Assembly: GCA_046047615.1 (NCBI GenBank)
Contig: JBJOHO010000069.1
Location: 1 to 53,525 of the forward strand
DNA length: 53,525 nucleotides
Direction: 5' to 3'
Origin: ZC4RG30 sp046047615
GTDB lineage: Bacteria > Pseudomonadota > Gammaproteobacteria > Steroidobacterales > Steroidobacteraceae
The notes under the pieces are model-generated. The model worked only from the letters and a program-made list of their open reading frames with translations, was not told where the DNA came from and ran no database searches. Position 1 is the stretch's first letter; each line of letters starts with the position of its first letter. The translations under genes and the position numbers were made by a program. This document shows positions 9,566 to 18,484 of this stretch, one piece after another.

Positions 9566-11566
9566 ATGCCCACCCACGCCGAACTCGCCAATGCCATCCG
9601 GTTCCTGTCGATGGATGCCGTCCAGGCTGCCAGCTCGGGTCACCCGGGCGCGCCGATGGGCATGGCGGACATCGCCGAGGTTCTCTGGCGCAGTGTCCTG
9701 CGCCACAACCCTGCCGACCCGGCCTGGGTGAACCGCGACCGCTTCGTGCTCTCCAATGGCCATGCCTCGATGCTGCTGTACTCGGTCCTGCATCTGACGG
9801 GATATCCGCTGACGGTGGAAGACCTCAAGTCGTTCCGCCAACTGGGGTCGCACACCGCAGGCCACCCGGAACGCGACCTGCATCTGGGCATCGAGACGAC
9901 CACGGGTCCCCTGGGGCAGGGACTGGCCAATGCCGTCGGCATGGCACTGGCCGAGAAGATGCTGGCCGCGCACTACAACCGGCCGGGGCTGCCGGTCGTC
10001 GACCACCGGACCTATGTGTTCCTCGGTGACGGCTGCCTGATGGAGGGCATCTCGCATGAAGCCTGCTCGCTGGCCGGCACGCTGCGCCTCGGCAAGCTCG
10101 TGGCCTTCTTCGATGACAACAGCATCTCCATCGACGGCGATGTGCACGGCTGGTGCACCGACGACACGCCACAGCGGTTCGAGGCTTATGGCTGGCAGGT
10201 CGTGCGCAATGTCGATGGCCATGATCCGGCGGCCATCGCGGCCGCCATCGAAGTGGCGCATGCGCAGGAGTCGCGGCCCACGCTGGTCTGCTGCCGCACC
10301 GTGATCGGCAAGGGCGCGCCCAACAAGGGCGGCAGCCACAAGACGCATGGCGAGCCCTTGGGGGCCGACGAGGTGGCGGCCGCGCGCGCGCATCTCGGCT
10401 GGCCACACCCGCCGTTTGAGGTGCCTGCGGACCTGCGGGCCGCCTGGGATTGCCGTGCTGCCGGCGCGCGGCTGCAGCAGGACTGGAACGAGCTGTTCGT
10501 GCGCTATGCCGCGGCCCACCCGGAACTGGCGGCGGAGTTCACCCGCCGCATGAAGGGCGAGTTGCCGCAGGATTGGCAGGCGGTCACGGCGCGCGTGGCA
10601 GCCGAGGTCGCCGCGGTTGCCGGTGGCCAGGCCACGCGCCAGTCGTCGCAACTGGTGCTGAACGCCATCGGGCCGGCCCTGCCGGAGCTGGTCGGCGGAT
10701 CCGCGGATCTGACGCCCTCCAACAACACCTTCCGCAAGGATTCCCGCGCGGTGACGCCCACCGACGCCGGCGGCAATTACCTGCACTACGGCGTGCGCGA
10801 GTTCGCCATGACCGCCGTGATGAACGGCATGGCCCTGCACGGCGGATTCCGGCCTTACGGCGGCACGTTCCTGGTGTTCTCGGACTACGCGCGCAACGCC
10901 GTGCGCATGGCCGCCCTGATGCGCCAGGGAGTGGTGCTCGTCTACACCCACGATTCCATCGGCTTGGGCGAGGATGGCCCGACCCACCAGCCGGTGGAGC
11001 ACATCGCCTCGCTGCGGCTGCTGCCGGGGCTGTCGGTCTGGCGGCCCTGCGACGCCGCCGAGACAGCTGCCGCCTGGGTCGACGCCGTCGAGCGCAGCCA
11101 CGGGCCGACCGTGCTCGCCCTGACCCGCCAGGCCCTGCCGCAACAGGTCCGGACGCCCCAGCAGCTGGCGGACATCCGGCGCGGTGGCTACACGCTGCTG
11201 GACTGTGCCGGCATGCCCCACCTGATCGTGATGGCCACCGGTTCTGAAGTGGCGCTGGCGGTCGAAGCCGCCACAGCCCTGAACAACGCCGGCCACCGCA
11301 TCCGTGTGGTCTCCATGCCCTGCGTCGAGGCCTTCGAGGCCCAGGACGCCGCCTGGCGGGAGTCCGTGCTGCCGCACACGGTGACGCGTCGCGTTGCGAT
11401 CGAGGCGGGTGCCACGGGGTTGTGGTGGAAATATGTCGGCCCGCAGGGTCGGGTGCTGGGCATCGACAGCTTCGGCGCTTCCGGCAAGGCTCCGGACCTG
11501 TTCCGCCATTTCGGGCTGACAACCGCGAACCTGCAACGATCCATCGTAGAATTGCTCGGACACTGA
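9566..11566 (+). CDS. tkt: Transketolase
   Basis: This 666-residue thiamine-diphosphate enzyme transfers two-carbon units in the pentose phosphate pathway (or Calvin cycle). Visible elements are SSGHPGAPMGMADI near residue 25, the TPP-binding GDGCLMEG...DDNSISIDG segment, and GLGEDGPTHQPVEH in the pyrimidine domain. I chose ATG 9566 because the protein then begins MPTHAELANAIRFLSMDAVQ, as family members do. An earlier in-frame ATG (9533) overlaps the likely -10. It is the first gene of tkt-gap-pgk-pyk, with 16 bp to gap. Confidence 0.96.
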   Translation: MPTHAELANAIRFLSMDAVQAASSGHPGAPMGMADIAEVLWRSVLRHNPADPAWVNRDRFVLSNGHASMLLYSVLHLTGYPLTVEDLKSFRQLGSHTAGHPERDLHLGIETTTGPLGQGLANAVGMALAEKMLAAHYNRPGLPVVDHRTYVFLGDGCLMEGISHEACSLAGTLRLGKLVAFFDDNSISIDGDVHGWCTDDTPQRFEAYGWQVVRNVDGHDPAAIAAAIEVAHAQESRPTLVCCRTVIGKGAPNKGGSHKTHGEPLGADEVAAARAHLGWPHPPFEVPADLRAAWDCRAAGARLQQDWNELFVRYAAAHPELAAEFTRRMKGELPQDWQAVTARVAAEVAAVAGGQATRQSSQLVLNAIGPALPELVGGSADLTPSNNTFRKDSRAVTPTDAGGNYLHYGVREFAMTAVMNGMALHGGFRPYGGTFLVFSDYARNAVRMAALMRQGVVLVYTHDSIGLGEDGPTHQPVEHIASLRLLPGLSVWRPCDAAETAAAWVDAVERSHGPTVLALTRQALPQQVRTPQQLADIRRGGYTLLDCAGMPHLIVMATGSEVALAVEAATALNNAGHRIRVVSMPCVEAFEAQDAAWRESVLPHTVTRRVAIEAGATGLWWKYVGPQGRVLGIDSFGASGKAPDLFRHFGLTTANLQRSIVELLGH

Positions 11567-11582
11567 GCAGAGGTAACCTCAC

Positions 11583-12596
11583 ATGGCAATCAAGGTTGGC
11601 ATCAACGGCTACGGCCGCATCGGTCGCAACGTGCTTCGCGCCCTGTACGAATCGGGCCGCACGGGCGAGATACAGATCGTCGCCATCAACGACCTGGGCG
11701 ATGCCCAGACCAACGCCCATCTGACCCAGTACGACACGGCCCATGGCCGCTTCCCGGGCACGGTGTCTGTCGACGGCGATTCCATCGTGGTCAACGGCGA
11801 CCGCATCAAGGTGCTGGCCGAGCGTGATCCGGCCAAGCTGCCGTGGGGCCAGCTCGGCGTCGAGTACGTCTTCGAGTGCACCGGCCTGTTCGCCAACAAG
11901 GAAAAGGCCAGCAAGCACATCGAAGGTGGCGCGAAGAAGGTCATCATCTCGGCTCCTGCCGAAGGCGGCGTCGATGCCACGGTGGTCTATGGCGTCAACC
12001 ACGACGTGCTGCGCGCCGACATGACCGTCATCTCCAACGCATCCTGCACGACCAACTGCCTGGCGCCGCTGGTCAAGCCGCTGCACGAGAAGATCGGCGT
12101 GCTCAACGGCATCATGACCACCATCCACGCCTACACCAACGACCAGGTGCTGACGGATGTCTTCCACAAGGACCTGCGCCGCGCCCGCTCGGCCACGCAG
12201 TCCATGATCCCGACCAAGACCGGCGCCGCTGCCGCCGTGGGCCTGGTGCTGCCGGAGCTCAAGGGCAAGCTCGATGGATTCGCGGTGCGCGTGCCGACCA
12301 TCAACGTGTCGATGGTCGACCTCACCTTCACGGCCAGGCGCGCCACCACCGCCGACGAGATCAACGCGATCCTCAAGGAAGCCTCGCAGGGCGCGCTCAA
12401 GGGCGTGTTGGCCTACAGCGACGGCCCGCTGGTCTCCATCGACTTCAACCACGACCCGCATTCCTCCACCTACGACGCCACCTTGACCAAGGTGATCGAC
12501 GGTACGACGGTGAAGGTGTGCTCCTGGTACGACAACGAGTGGGGCTTCTCCAACCGCATGCTCGACACGGCGCTGGCCTGGTCGCGCGCCAAGTAA
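11583..12596 (+). CDS. gap: Glyceraldehyde-3-phosphate dehydrogenase, type I
   Basis: The enzyme has 337 residues. The N-terminal Rossmann motif is GINGYGRIGR and the catalytic Cys155 sits in SNASCTTNC, with the partner His in TTIHAYTNDQ. IAINDL-type sequence with Asp at the end of the second strand suggests NAD+ preference. A good AGAGGT ribosome site precedes the ATG. It forms 1,3-bisphosphoglycerate for the adjacent pgk product. Confidence 0.97.
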   Translation: MAIKVGINGYGRIGRNVLRALYESGRTGEIQIVAINDLGDAQTNAHLTQYDTAHGRFPGTVSVDGDSIVVNGDRIKVLAERDPAKLPWGQLGVEYVFECTGLFANKEKASKHIEGGAKKVIISAPAEGGVDATVVYGVNHDVLRADMTVISNASCTTNCLAPLVKPLHEKIGVLNGIMTTIHAYTNDQVLTDVFHKDLRRARSATQSMIPTKTGAAAAVGLVLPELKGKLDGFAVRVPTINVSMVDLTFTARRATTADEINAILKEASQGALKGVLAYSDGPLVSIDFNHDPHSSTYDATLTKVIDGTTVKVCSWYDNEWGFSNRMLDTALAWSRAK

Positions 12597-12614
12597 GCTC
12601 AAGGGGGCCCGTCG

Positions 12615-13799
12615 ATGAAGGTATTGCAGATGGCGGGCCTCGACCTCGCCGGCAAGCGCGTGATGATCCGCGAAGACCTCAACGTCCCTGTGAAGGAGGG
12701 TGAGGTCACCAGCGACGCCCGGATCCGCGCCGCGCTGCCCACGATCCGTCTCGCCCTCGAGAAGGGTGCGCGTGTCATCCTCCTGTCCCACCTCGGACGG
12801 CCCGAGGAGGGCAAGTACGATCCGGCGCAGTCGCTGGCGCCGGTTGCGGCCCGCCTTTCCGCGCTCCTGGGCCGCAGCGTTCCCTTGGTGCGGGACTGGC
12901 TGGATGGCGTCCCGGTCGAGCCCGGCCAGGTTGTGCTCTGCGAGAACGTGCGCTTCAACAAGGGCGAGAAGAAAGACAACGAGGATCTCGCGCGACGCAT
13001 GGCGGCGCTGTGTGACGTGTTCGTCATGGATGCCTTCGGCACTGCCCACCGCGCCGAGGCCAGCACGCATGGTGTCGCGAGGCATGCGCCCGTGGCTTGC
13101 GCTGGCCCGCTGCTGGTGGGTGAGCTCGAGGCGCTGGAGCGTGCCCTCGAGAAGCCGCAGCGGCCGCTGGTCGCCATCGTCGCCGGTTCCAAGGTCAGCA
13201 CCAAGCTCACCATCCTCGAGGCCCTGCTCGAGAAAGTCGACCAGTTGATCGTCGGCGGCGGCATCGCCAACACCTTCCTGGCAGCCATGGGGCAGCCCGT
13301 CGGCAAGTCGCTGTGCGAGATGGACATGCTCGACACTTGCCGCCGCCTGCTGGCGCGCGCCAAGGAACGTGGCGCGGAAATCCCGCTGCCGACCGATGTG
13401 GTCACCGCCAAGGAATTCGCTGCGACGGCGCACGCGGACGTGCGTCCGGTGGATGCGGTGGCGGCCGATGACCTCATCCTCGACATCGGTCCGGACACCG
13501 CCGAGCGCCTTTCCGGCCTCATCGGCAAGGCTGGCACGGTGCTGTGGAACGGGCCCGTGGGTGTGTTCGAGTTCGACCAGTTCGGCGAGGGTACGCGCGC
13601 GGTGGCCACGGCCATCGCCAGCAGCAAGGCCTTCTCCCTTGCCGGGGGTGGCGACACGCTGGCCGCCATCGAGAAATACGGCGTCGAGGAAGGCATTTCG
13701 TACATTTCGACCGGTGGTGGCGCCTTCCTCGAGTTCGTCGAGGGGAAGACGCTGCCCGCCGTGGCGGCTTTGGAAGACCGCGCTCGCGCTGCCGGCTGA
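12615..13799 (+). CDS. pgk: Phosphoglycerate kinase
   Basis: This 394-residue cytoplasmic enzyme transfers phosphate from 1,3-bisphosphoglycerate to ADP. The start MKVLQMAGLDLAGKRVMIREDLNVP, the LSHLGRP signature and GGGDTLAA in the C-terminal nucleotide domain are all present. AAGGGGG lies upstream of the ATG. It sits 18 bp after gap and 28 bp before pyk in one operon. Confidence 0.97.
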   Translation: MKVLQMAGLDLAGKRVMIREDLNVPVKEGEVTSDARIRAALPTIRLALEKGARVILLSHLGRPEEGKYDPAQSLAPVAARLSALLGRSVPLVRDWLDGVPVEPGQVVLCENVRFNKGEKKDNEDLARRMAALCDVFVMDAFGTAHRAEASTHGVARHAPVACAGPLLVGELEALERALEKPQRPLVAIVAGSKVSTKLTILEALLEKVDQLIVGGGIANTFLAAMGQPVGKSLCEMDMLDTCRRLLARAKERGAEIPLPTDVVTAKEFAATAHADVRPVDAVAADDLILDIGPDTAERLSGLIGKAGTVLWNGPVGVFEFDQFGEGTRAVATAIASSKAFSLAGGGDTLAAIEKYGVEEGISYISTGGGAFLEFVEGKTLPAVAALEDRARAAG

Positions 13800-13827
13800 A
13801 CCGGCGCCGCCATACAAGGGGAAGTTG

Positions 13828-15264
13828 ATGTTCAGGCGTACCAAGATCGTCGCCACGCTGGGACCGGCCACGGATGACCCGGCCGTGCTGCTGGGAATGG
13901 TGCGGGCGGGGCTGGACCTTGCGCGCGTCAACTTCTCCCATGGCTCGCGCGAGGACCACAAGCGCCGCATCACGCTGCTGCGCGAGGCGGCGCGTGAGGC
14001 CAACCGCCCCGTCGGCGTGCTCGCCGATCTCGCGGGTCCCAAGATCCGCATCGAGAGTTTCGTCGGTGGCAAGGTGATGCTCGTCGAGGGCCAGTCTTTC
14101 GCCCTCGACACCAGCCTCGATCCTGCCGCGGGCAACGACCGTGAAGTCGGTTGCGCCTACAAGGACTTGCCGCGCGACGTGCGCGGCGGGGATGCGCTGC
14201 TGCTTGCAGACGGGCTCATCGTGCTGGACGTCATCAACGTCCAGGGGACGCGCATCGAGTGCAGCGTGAAGGTTGGCGGCGAGCTCTCCAACCGCAAGGG
14301 CCTGAACAAGCAGGGTGGTGGACTGTCGGCGCCGGCGCTCACGGAAAAGGACATCGAGGACATCAAGCTGGCGTCCGAACTGGCCGTCGACTATGTCGCG
14401 GTGTCCTTCGCGCGCGACGCGGCCGACATCCGCCGCGCGCAGGCCGAAATCCGCAAGTGGCGCGGCACGGCCCACGTGGTCGCCAAGATCGAGCGCCATG
14501 AGGCGATCGAGAATCTCTCGCAGATCCTGGCGGTCACCGATGCCGTGATGGTCGCCCGCGGTGACCTGGGCGTCGAGGTGGGCCATGCCGAGCTCATCGG
14601 CCTGCAGAAGACCATCATCCAGCAGGCCATTGCGGCCAACCGTGTGGTGATCACGGCCACGCAGATGATGGAGTCCATGATCCTGAGCCCGGTGCCTACG
14701 CGCGCCGAGGTCAGCGATGTGGCCAATGCCGTGCTCGACGGGACGGATGCGGTGATGCTGTCTGCCGAGACCGCGGCGGGTCGCTACCCCGTCAAGGCGG
14801 TGGCGGCGATGCAGGAAGTGACCACCGGTGCCGAAAAGTACCAATTGGGCAATCCGGGCAAAGTCCGCACCGAGGGCGAGTTCGGCAATACCGAAGAGGC
14901 CATCGCGAAGGCGGTCATGTACACCGCCAACCACATGCGCTTGCGGGCCATCGTGGCCTTGACCGAATCCGGCCTTACGCCGCTGTGGATGTCGCGCCTG
15001 CGCGTCGACATCCCCATCTACGCCTTCACGCGCCAGGTCTCGACCTACGGTCGTGTCACGATGTACCGGGGCGTCACGCCGGTGCTGTTCGACGTGACCC
15101 GCACGGGCGGCAAGAGCATCCAGCTGGCGATCTTCGAGCGGCTGCTCGCAGAGGGTTTGGTGGACGTGGGTGACCAGATCATCCTGACCAAGGGTGACCT
15201 GTCGGGCGTGCAGGGTGGCACCAATGCCCTGCAGATCCTGCGCGTGGTGGCGGCCGCCGACTGA
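13828..15264 (+). CDS. pyk: Pyruvate kinase
   Basis: Enzyme of 478 residues converting phosphoenolpyruvate + ADP to pyruvate + ATP. The N-terminus RRTKIVATLGPATDDP, the substrate-binding NFSHG, the active-site MVARGDLGVE and TATQMMESM are intact. ATG 13828 follows AAGGGGA at good spacing. It is the last gene of the tkt-gap-pgk-pyk operon. Many relatives carry fba here, but in this window the next gene is the convergent peroxiredoxin. Confidence 0.97.
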   Translation: MFRRTKIVATLGPATDDPAVLLGMVRAGLDLARVNFSHGSREDHKRRITLLREAAREANRPVGVLADLAGPKIRIESFVGGKVMLVEGQSFALDTSLDPAAGNDREVGCAYKDLPRDVRGGDALLLADGLIVLDVINVQGTRIECSVKVGGELSNRKGLNKQGGGLSAPALTEKDIEDIKLASELAVDYVAVSFARDAADIRRAQAEIRKWRGTAHVVAKIERHEAIENLSQILAVTDAVMVARGDLGVEVGHAELIGLQKTIIQQAIAANRVVITATQMMESMILSPVPTRAEVSDVANAVLDGTDAVMLSAETAAGRYPVKAVAAMQEVTTGAEKYQLGNPGKVRTEGEFGNTEEAIAKAVMYTANHMRLRAIVALTESGLTPLWMSRLRVDIPIYAFTRQVSTYGRVTMYRGVTPVLFDVTRTGGKSIQLAIFERLLAEGLVDVGDQIILTKGDLSGVQGGTNALQILRVVAAAD

Positions 15265-15288
15265 CGGCCCCACCCGCGGCGCCGGCGG

Positions 15289-15858
15289 TCAGCCGGCGGG
15301 ACGCTTTGCCTTCATGGCCTCGACCTCGGCCAGCACCAGCTTCGAGTGTCCCTCTGGCTTCACCTTCTCGAAGTGCGCGGCAATACGGCCCTGCGGATCG
15401 ATGATGAACGTGTCGCGGCGCGCGATGGTCATCGGGCCGAAGCTGGTCAGCACGCCGTAGGCCTTGGCGGCTTCCTGCTTCACGTCGGCCAGCAACGGAA
15501 ACGGCAGGCCGTGCTTTTCGGCAAAGGCCTTGTGCGACTCGATGTCGTCGAGGCTGACGCCGAACACCTGGATCCCGGCGCGACGGAAGGCGAAGATGTC
15601 GTCGCGAAGTTCGCAGGCCTGCGTCGTGCAGCCGGGGGTCTGGTCCTTCGGGTAGAAGTACACCACGACCCACTTGCCGCGGTGCTCCTCAAGGGTGTTC
15701 CACTTGCCGGTCTGGTCCTGCAGGCGGAACGCGGGTGCCGCACTGCCCACGGCAGGTGGGGCGATGTCGGCGGCGCCGGCACGTGGCAGGACCAGGAACG
15801 CGGCGGCAACGAAAGCCAGGGCGGCGAGCCCGGCGCGGAGGGCATGGCGTGCAATCAT
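15289..15858 (-). CDS. Exported Bcp/PrxQ-type peroxiredoxin
   Basis: Protein of 189 residues. The first 30 form a clear Sec signal peptide ending LPRAGAA before DIAPP, so the enzyme is predicted to be periplasmic, whereas classical Bcp is cytoplasmic. The peroxidatic Cys77 is in QTPGCTTQAC, with a second Cys five residues on (Cys82), as in atypical two-cysteine Bcp proteins. It reduces hydrogen and organic peroxides with thiol reductants. ATG 15858 follows AGGGGAT. It is convergent with pyk, 24 bp apart, and its stop codon lies in the loop of a small GCCGGC hairpin (15281-15297). Confidence 0.9.
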   Translation of the reverse strand: MIARHALRAGLAALAFVAAAFLVLPRAGAADIAPPAVGSAAPAFRLQDQTGKWNTLEEHRGKWVVVYFYPKDQTPGCTTQACELRDDIFAFRRAGIQVFGVSLDDIESHKAFAEKHGLPFPLLADVKQEAAKAYGVLTSFGPMTIARRDTFIIDPQGRIAAHFEKVKPEGHSKLVLAEVEAMKAKRPAG

Positions 15859-15900
15859 GGGGTATCCCCTGTGGCTGACATGGACCGGGAGCAACCCGGT

Positions 15901-15906
15901 GATACT
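15901..15906 (+). promoter_or_regulatory. -10 box (GATACT) for the patatin-like gene
   Basis: GATACT ends six bases before ATG 15913 and matches four of six consensus bases. The gene has no Shine-Dalgarno, so a leaderless mRNA is likely. The box lies in the 54-bp divergent gap to the peroxiredoxin gene. Confidence 0.4.
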
Positions 15907-15912
15907 AACTGC

Positions 15913-17115
15913 ATGACTTCCGACCCGTCACGCCCGCCTCCGGTTCCCGCCTTGGTGCTCACCGGCGGCGGCGCGCGGGCGGCCTACCAGGTTGGCGTGC
16001 TCAAAGCGCTGGCGGCGGCGCTGCCGAAGGCGCGCAATCCGTTCCCGGTGATCGTCGGCACCTCGGCAGGCGCCGTCAGCGCAGCGATTCTTGCCAGCCG
16101 TGCCGCAGCATGGCAGTCCGCGGTCGCCGACATCGAGGCGGTCTGGGCCGGCTTCCGGGTTGGTCACGTCTTCCGCGTCGGCGCGCGTCCCATGTTGGGC
16201 GCCGGCCTGCGCTGGTTCGGTTCGCTGCTCACGGCGGGCCTGCTGCCTGCACCGCCGTCGCTGTTCGACAACGCCCCGCTGCGCGCGCTGCTGGCGCGAA
16301 ACGTCCACTGGCAGGGGATCCCTGACAACATCGCTTCGGGCGACCTGCGCGCCGTGGCCCTGTGCGCCACCGGCTACCAGAACGCGCGCTCGGTGGCCTT
16401 CTTCGATGGGCAGACGTCCTGCCAGACCTGGATGCGGCGGCGTCACGAAGGACGTCGGACGACGCTGGGCCTGCACCACCTGATGTCCAGCCTCGCACTG
16501 CCGTTCCTGTTTCCCGCCGAACGCATCGAGGCCGAGTTCCACGGCGACGGCGCGATGCGGCAGTTCGCGCCGCTCAGCCCGGCCGCACACCTCGGTGGAA
16601 ACCGCCTGCTGGTCATCGGCGTGCGGGAAACCTCAGTGCCACCAGACCGTGCAGAAGTGCCCGGCAATTCAATCCCGAGGCCGCCCGGGCCACCAGACCG
16701 TGCCGTGGTGCCGGCCAATCTGGCGCCCAGGCCGCCCGGGCCTGGCCAGATCCTGGGTCATGCGCTCGACAGCCTGTTCATGGACCAGGTCCAGGAAGAC
16801 CTGGAGCAGATGCAGCGCACCAACCTCCTGCTGCGCTGTGCGCCAGAGACTGTCCCGGGTGCACATCCCGTCGACACCTTGCTGATGGCGCCGAGCGAGG
16901 ATCCGGGGGAGCTCGCAGCCCGGCACCTGCGGTCCCTGCCGCGCAGCCTGGCAGCCCTGCTCCGGATCACGGGGGCTGGCGGCAAGCGGGGTGCACGGCT
17001 CGCCAGTTATCTGATGTTCGAGGGCGCCTACACGCGCGAACTGATTGCCTTGGGCGAACGCGATGCCAACCGCCGGCGTGACGAGTTGCTGGACTTCGTC
17101 GCTCCCGGGCACTGA
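15913..17115 (+). CDS. Patatin-like phospholipase
   Basis: The protein has 400 residues. The oxyanion-hole motif GGGARAAY is at 18-25, the nucleophile Ser51 is in GTSAG, and the dyad Asp212 is in DGAM, so the Ser-Asp lipid acyl hydrolase site is complete. Substrate and location are not evident; there is no signal peptide. Residues 243-276 are a two-copy 17-residue repeat rich in Pro (PPDRA...PRPPG), encoded by a 51-bp tandem duplication in a loop after the catalytic core. The start relies on a -10-like box six bases upstream. It is convergent with mgtE. Confidence 0.9.
   Translation: MTSDPSRPPPVPALVLTGGGARAAYQVGVLKALAAALPKARNPFPVIVGTSAGAVSAAILASRAAAWQSAVADIEAVWAGFRVGHVFRVGARPMLGAGLRWFGSLLTAGLLPAPPSLFDNAPLRALLARNVHWQGIPDNIASGDLRAVALCATGYQNARSVAFFDGQTSCQTWMRRRHEGRRTTLGLHHLMSSLALPFLFPAERIEAEFHGDGAMRQFAPLSPAAHLGGNRLLVIGVRETSVPPDRAEVPGNSIPRPPGPPDRAVVPANLAPRPPGPGQILGHALDSLFMDQVQEDLEQMQRTNLLLRCAPETVPGAHPVDTLLMAPSEDPGELAARHLRSLPRSLAALLRITGAGGKRGARLASYLMFEGAYTRELIALGERDANRRRDELLDFVAPGH
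16639..16740 (+). repeat. 51-bp tandem duplication within the patatin-like gene
   Basis: Copy 1 is 16639-16689 and copy 2 is 16690-16740. They encode PPDRAEVPGNSIPRPPG and PPDRAVVPANLAPRPPG. The copies have diverged, mostly in the middle, so the duplication is not recent. It preserves the reading frame. Confidence 0.9.
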
Positions 17116-17131
17116 GCGCCTGGCGCCCGTA

Positions 17132-18484
17132 TCAGGTCAGGAAGATCGCGCCGAGGCCCAACAGGGCGGCGAAACCGATGCAGTCGGTGAAGGTCGTCAG
17201 GATGACGCCGGCCGACAATGCCGGATCGATGTCCAGCCGGCGCAGTGTCAGTGGCACCACCACGCCGGTGGCAGCCGCTGCCAGCAGGTTCAGCAGCATC
17301 GCCGCGCCGATGATGATGGCGACCTGCCAGGTCCCCATCCACCACCAGGTGGCCGCGCCCACGACAATGGCGAGGGCCGCGCCACTGAGCGCGGCCACGC
17401 CTGTTTCGCGCATCAGGAGCCAGCGCGTGTCACGCCACTGCACCTGGCCCAAGGCCAGGGCGCGGATGATCAGGGTCACGGTCTGCGTGCCGGCGATGCC
17501 GCCCATGCTGGCGACGATCGGCATCAGGGCAGCCAGGGCGGCCACGCGCGTGATCGTGTCCTCGAAGCTGCGCACGACCGCGCCGGCCAGGAAGGCCGTG
17601 AGCAGGTTGATGCCCAGCCACAGGATCCGGCGCCTTGCCGAGGGCACCACGCCGGCGAACACGTCTTCCTCGTCGCGCAGGCCCGCGCCCGCCATGACCT
17701 CGTGCGCGGCTTCCTCGCTGATCACGTCGACCACGTCGTCGATGGTGACGCGTCCCAGCAGCCGGCCCGCATCATCGACCACGGCCGTGGACACGAGGTC
17801 GCGGGCCTGGAACAGTTGCGCCACCTCGTGGGCAGGCATGTCTGGGGCGATGCGTGGGGCCTCGGTATCAAGGCTCATGCCCACCAGGCGGTCGGGGTCG
17901 TCGGTGAGCAGCCGCGCCAGGGTCAGGGTGCCGAGGAAACGGTCGGTGCGATCGACCACGAACAGCCGGTCCGTGCGTTCCGGCAGTTCGCCGCGCATGC
18001 GCAGGTAGCGCTGCACGACCTCCAGCGAGACGTCGGCGCGCACGCTGACCGTGTCGGTCTGCATGAGGCTGCCGGCGGTGTCGTCAGGCCAGGACAGCAG
18101 GCGGGTGAGGCGTTCGCGGTCCTGCTGGTCCATCCGTCGCAGCAGTTGCTGCGTCACGGTCTCAGGCAGGCTGTCGACCAGGTCTGCCAGGTCGTCGATG
18201 TCCATCGAGCCGGCTGCGGCCGCCAGTTCGTCCGCGTCCATGCCGCGGATCAGCTCATCCCGGACTTCCTCGCTGAGCTCGAGAAGGATATCGCCGTCGA
18301 GTTCAGGGTCGGCCAGCTCCCAGACGACATGCCGCCGTTGCGGCGGCAAGGACTCCAGCAGTTGTGCAACCTCGGCCGGGTGCAGCGTGGCGATCAGGCG
18401 CTCGGCCGACCGGACTGCACCCTCGTCCAGGGCGTCCCGCAGGGCTGCGAGCCGGCCGGCCTTTTCCGGTCGGGACGTGGACAC
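17132..18484 (-). CDS. mgtE: Magnesium transporter MgtE
   Basis: This 450-residue inner-membrane Mg2+ channel has a cytosolic MgtE N domain (Asp/Glu-rich helices), a CBS pair in the middle that senses Mg2+, and five hydrophobic helices at the C-terminus with the pore-lining VASMGGIAGTQTVT segment. The start is GTG 18484, immediately after the etfD stop (TGA-GTG). It therefore probably relies on translational coupling with the upstream gene. It is convergent with the patatin-like gene. Confidence 0.95.
   Translation of the reverse strand: MSTSRPEKAGRLAALRDALDEGAVRSAERLIATLHPAEVAQLLESLPPQRRHVVWELADPELDGDILLELSEEVRDELIRGMDADELAAAAGSMDIDDLADLVDSLPETVTQQLLRRMDQQDRERLTRLLSWPDDTAGSLMQTDTVSVRADVSLEVVQRYLRMRGELPERTDRLFVVDRTDRFLGTLTLARLLTDDPDRLVGMSLDTEAPRIAPDMPAHEVAQLFQARDLVSTAVVDDAGRLLGRVTIDDVVDVISEEAAHEVMAGAGLRDEEDVFAGVVPSARRRILWLGINLLTAFLAGAVVRSFEDTITRVAALAALMPIVASMGGIAGTQTVTLIIRALALGQVQWRDTRWLLMRETGVAALSGAALAIVVGAATWWWMGTWQVAIIIGAAMLLNLLAAAATGVVVPLTLRRLDIDPALSAGVILTTFTDCIGFAALLGLGAIFLT

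Noticed and set aside
10584..14135. 1183-codon minus-strand open frame across tkt, gap, pgk and pyk
   Set aside because: It crosses four well-supported plus-strand genes, has no recognisable motif and arises from the codon bias of the real genes.
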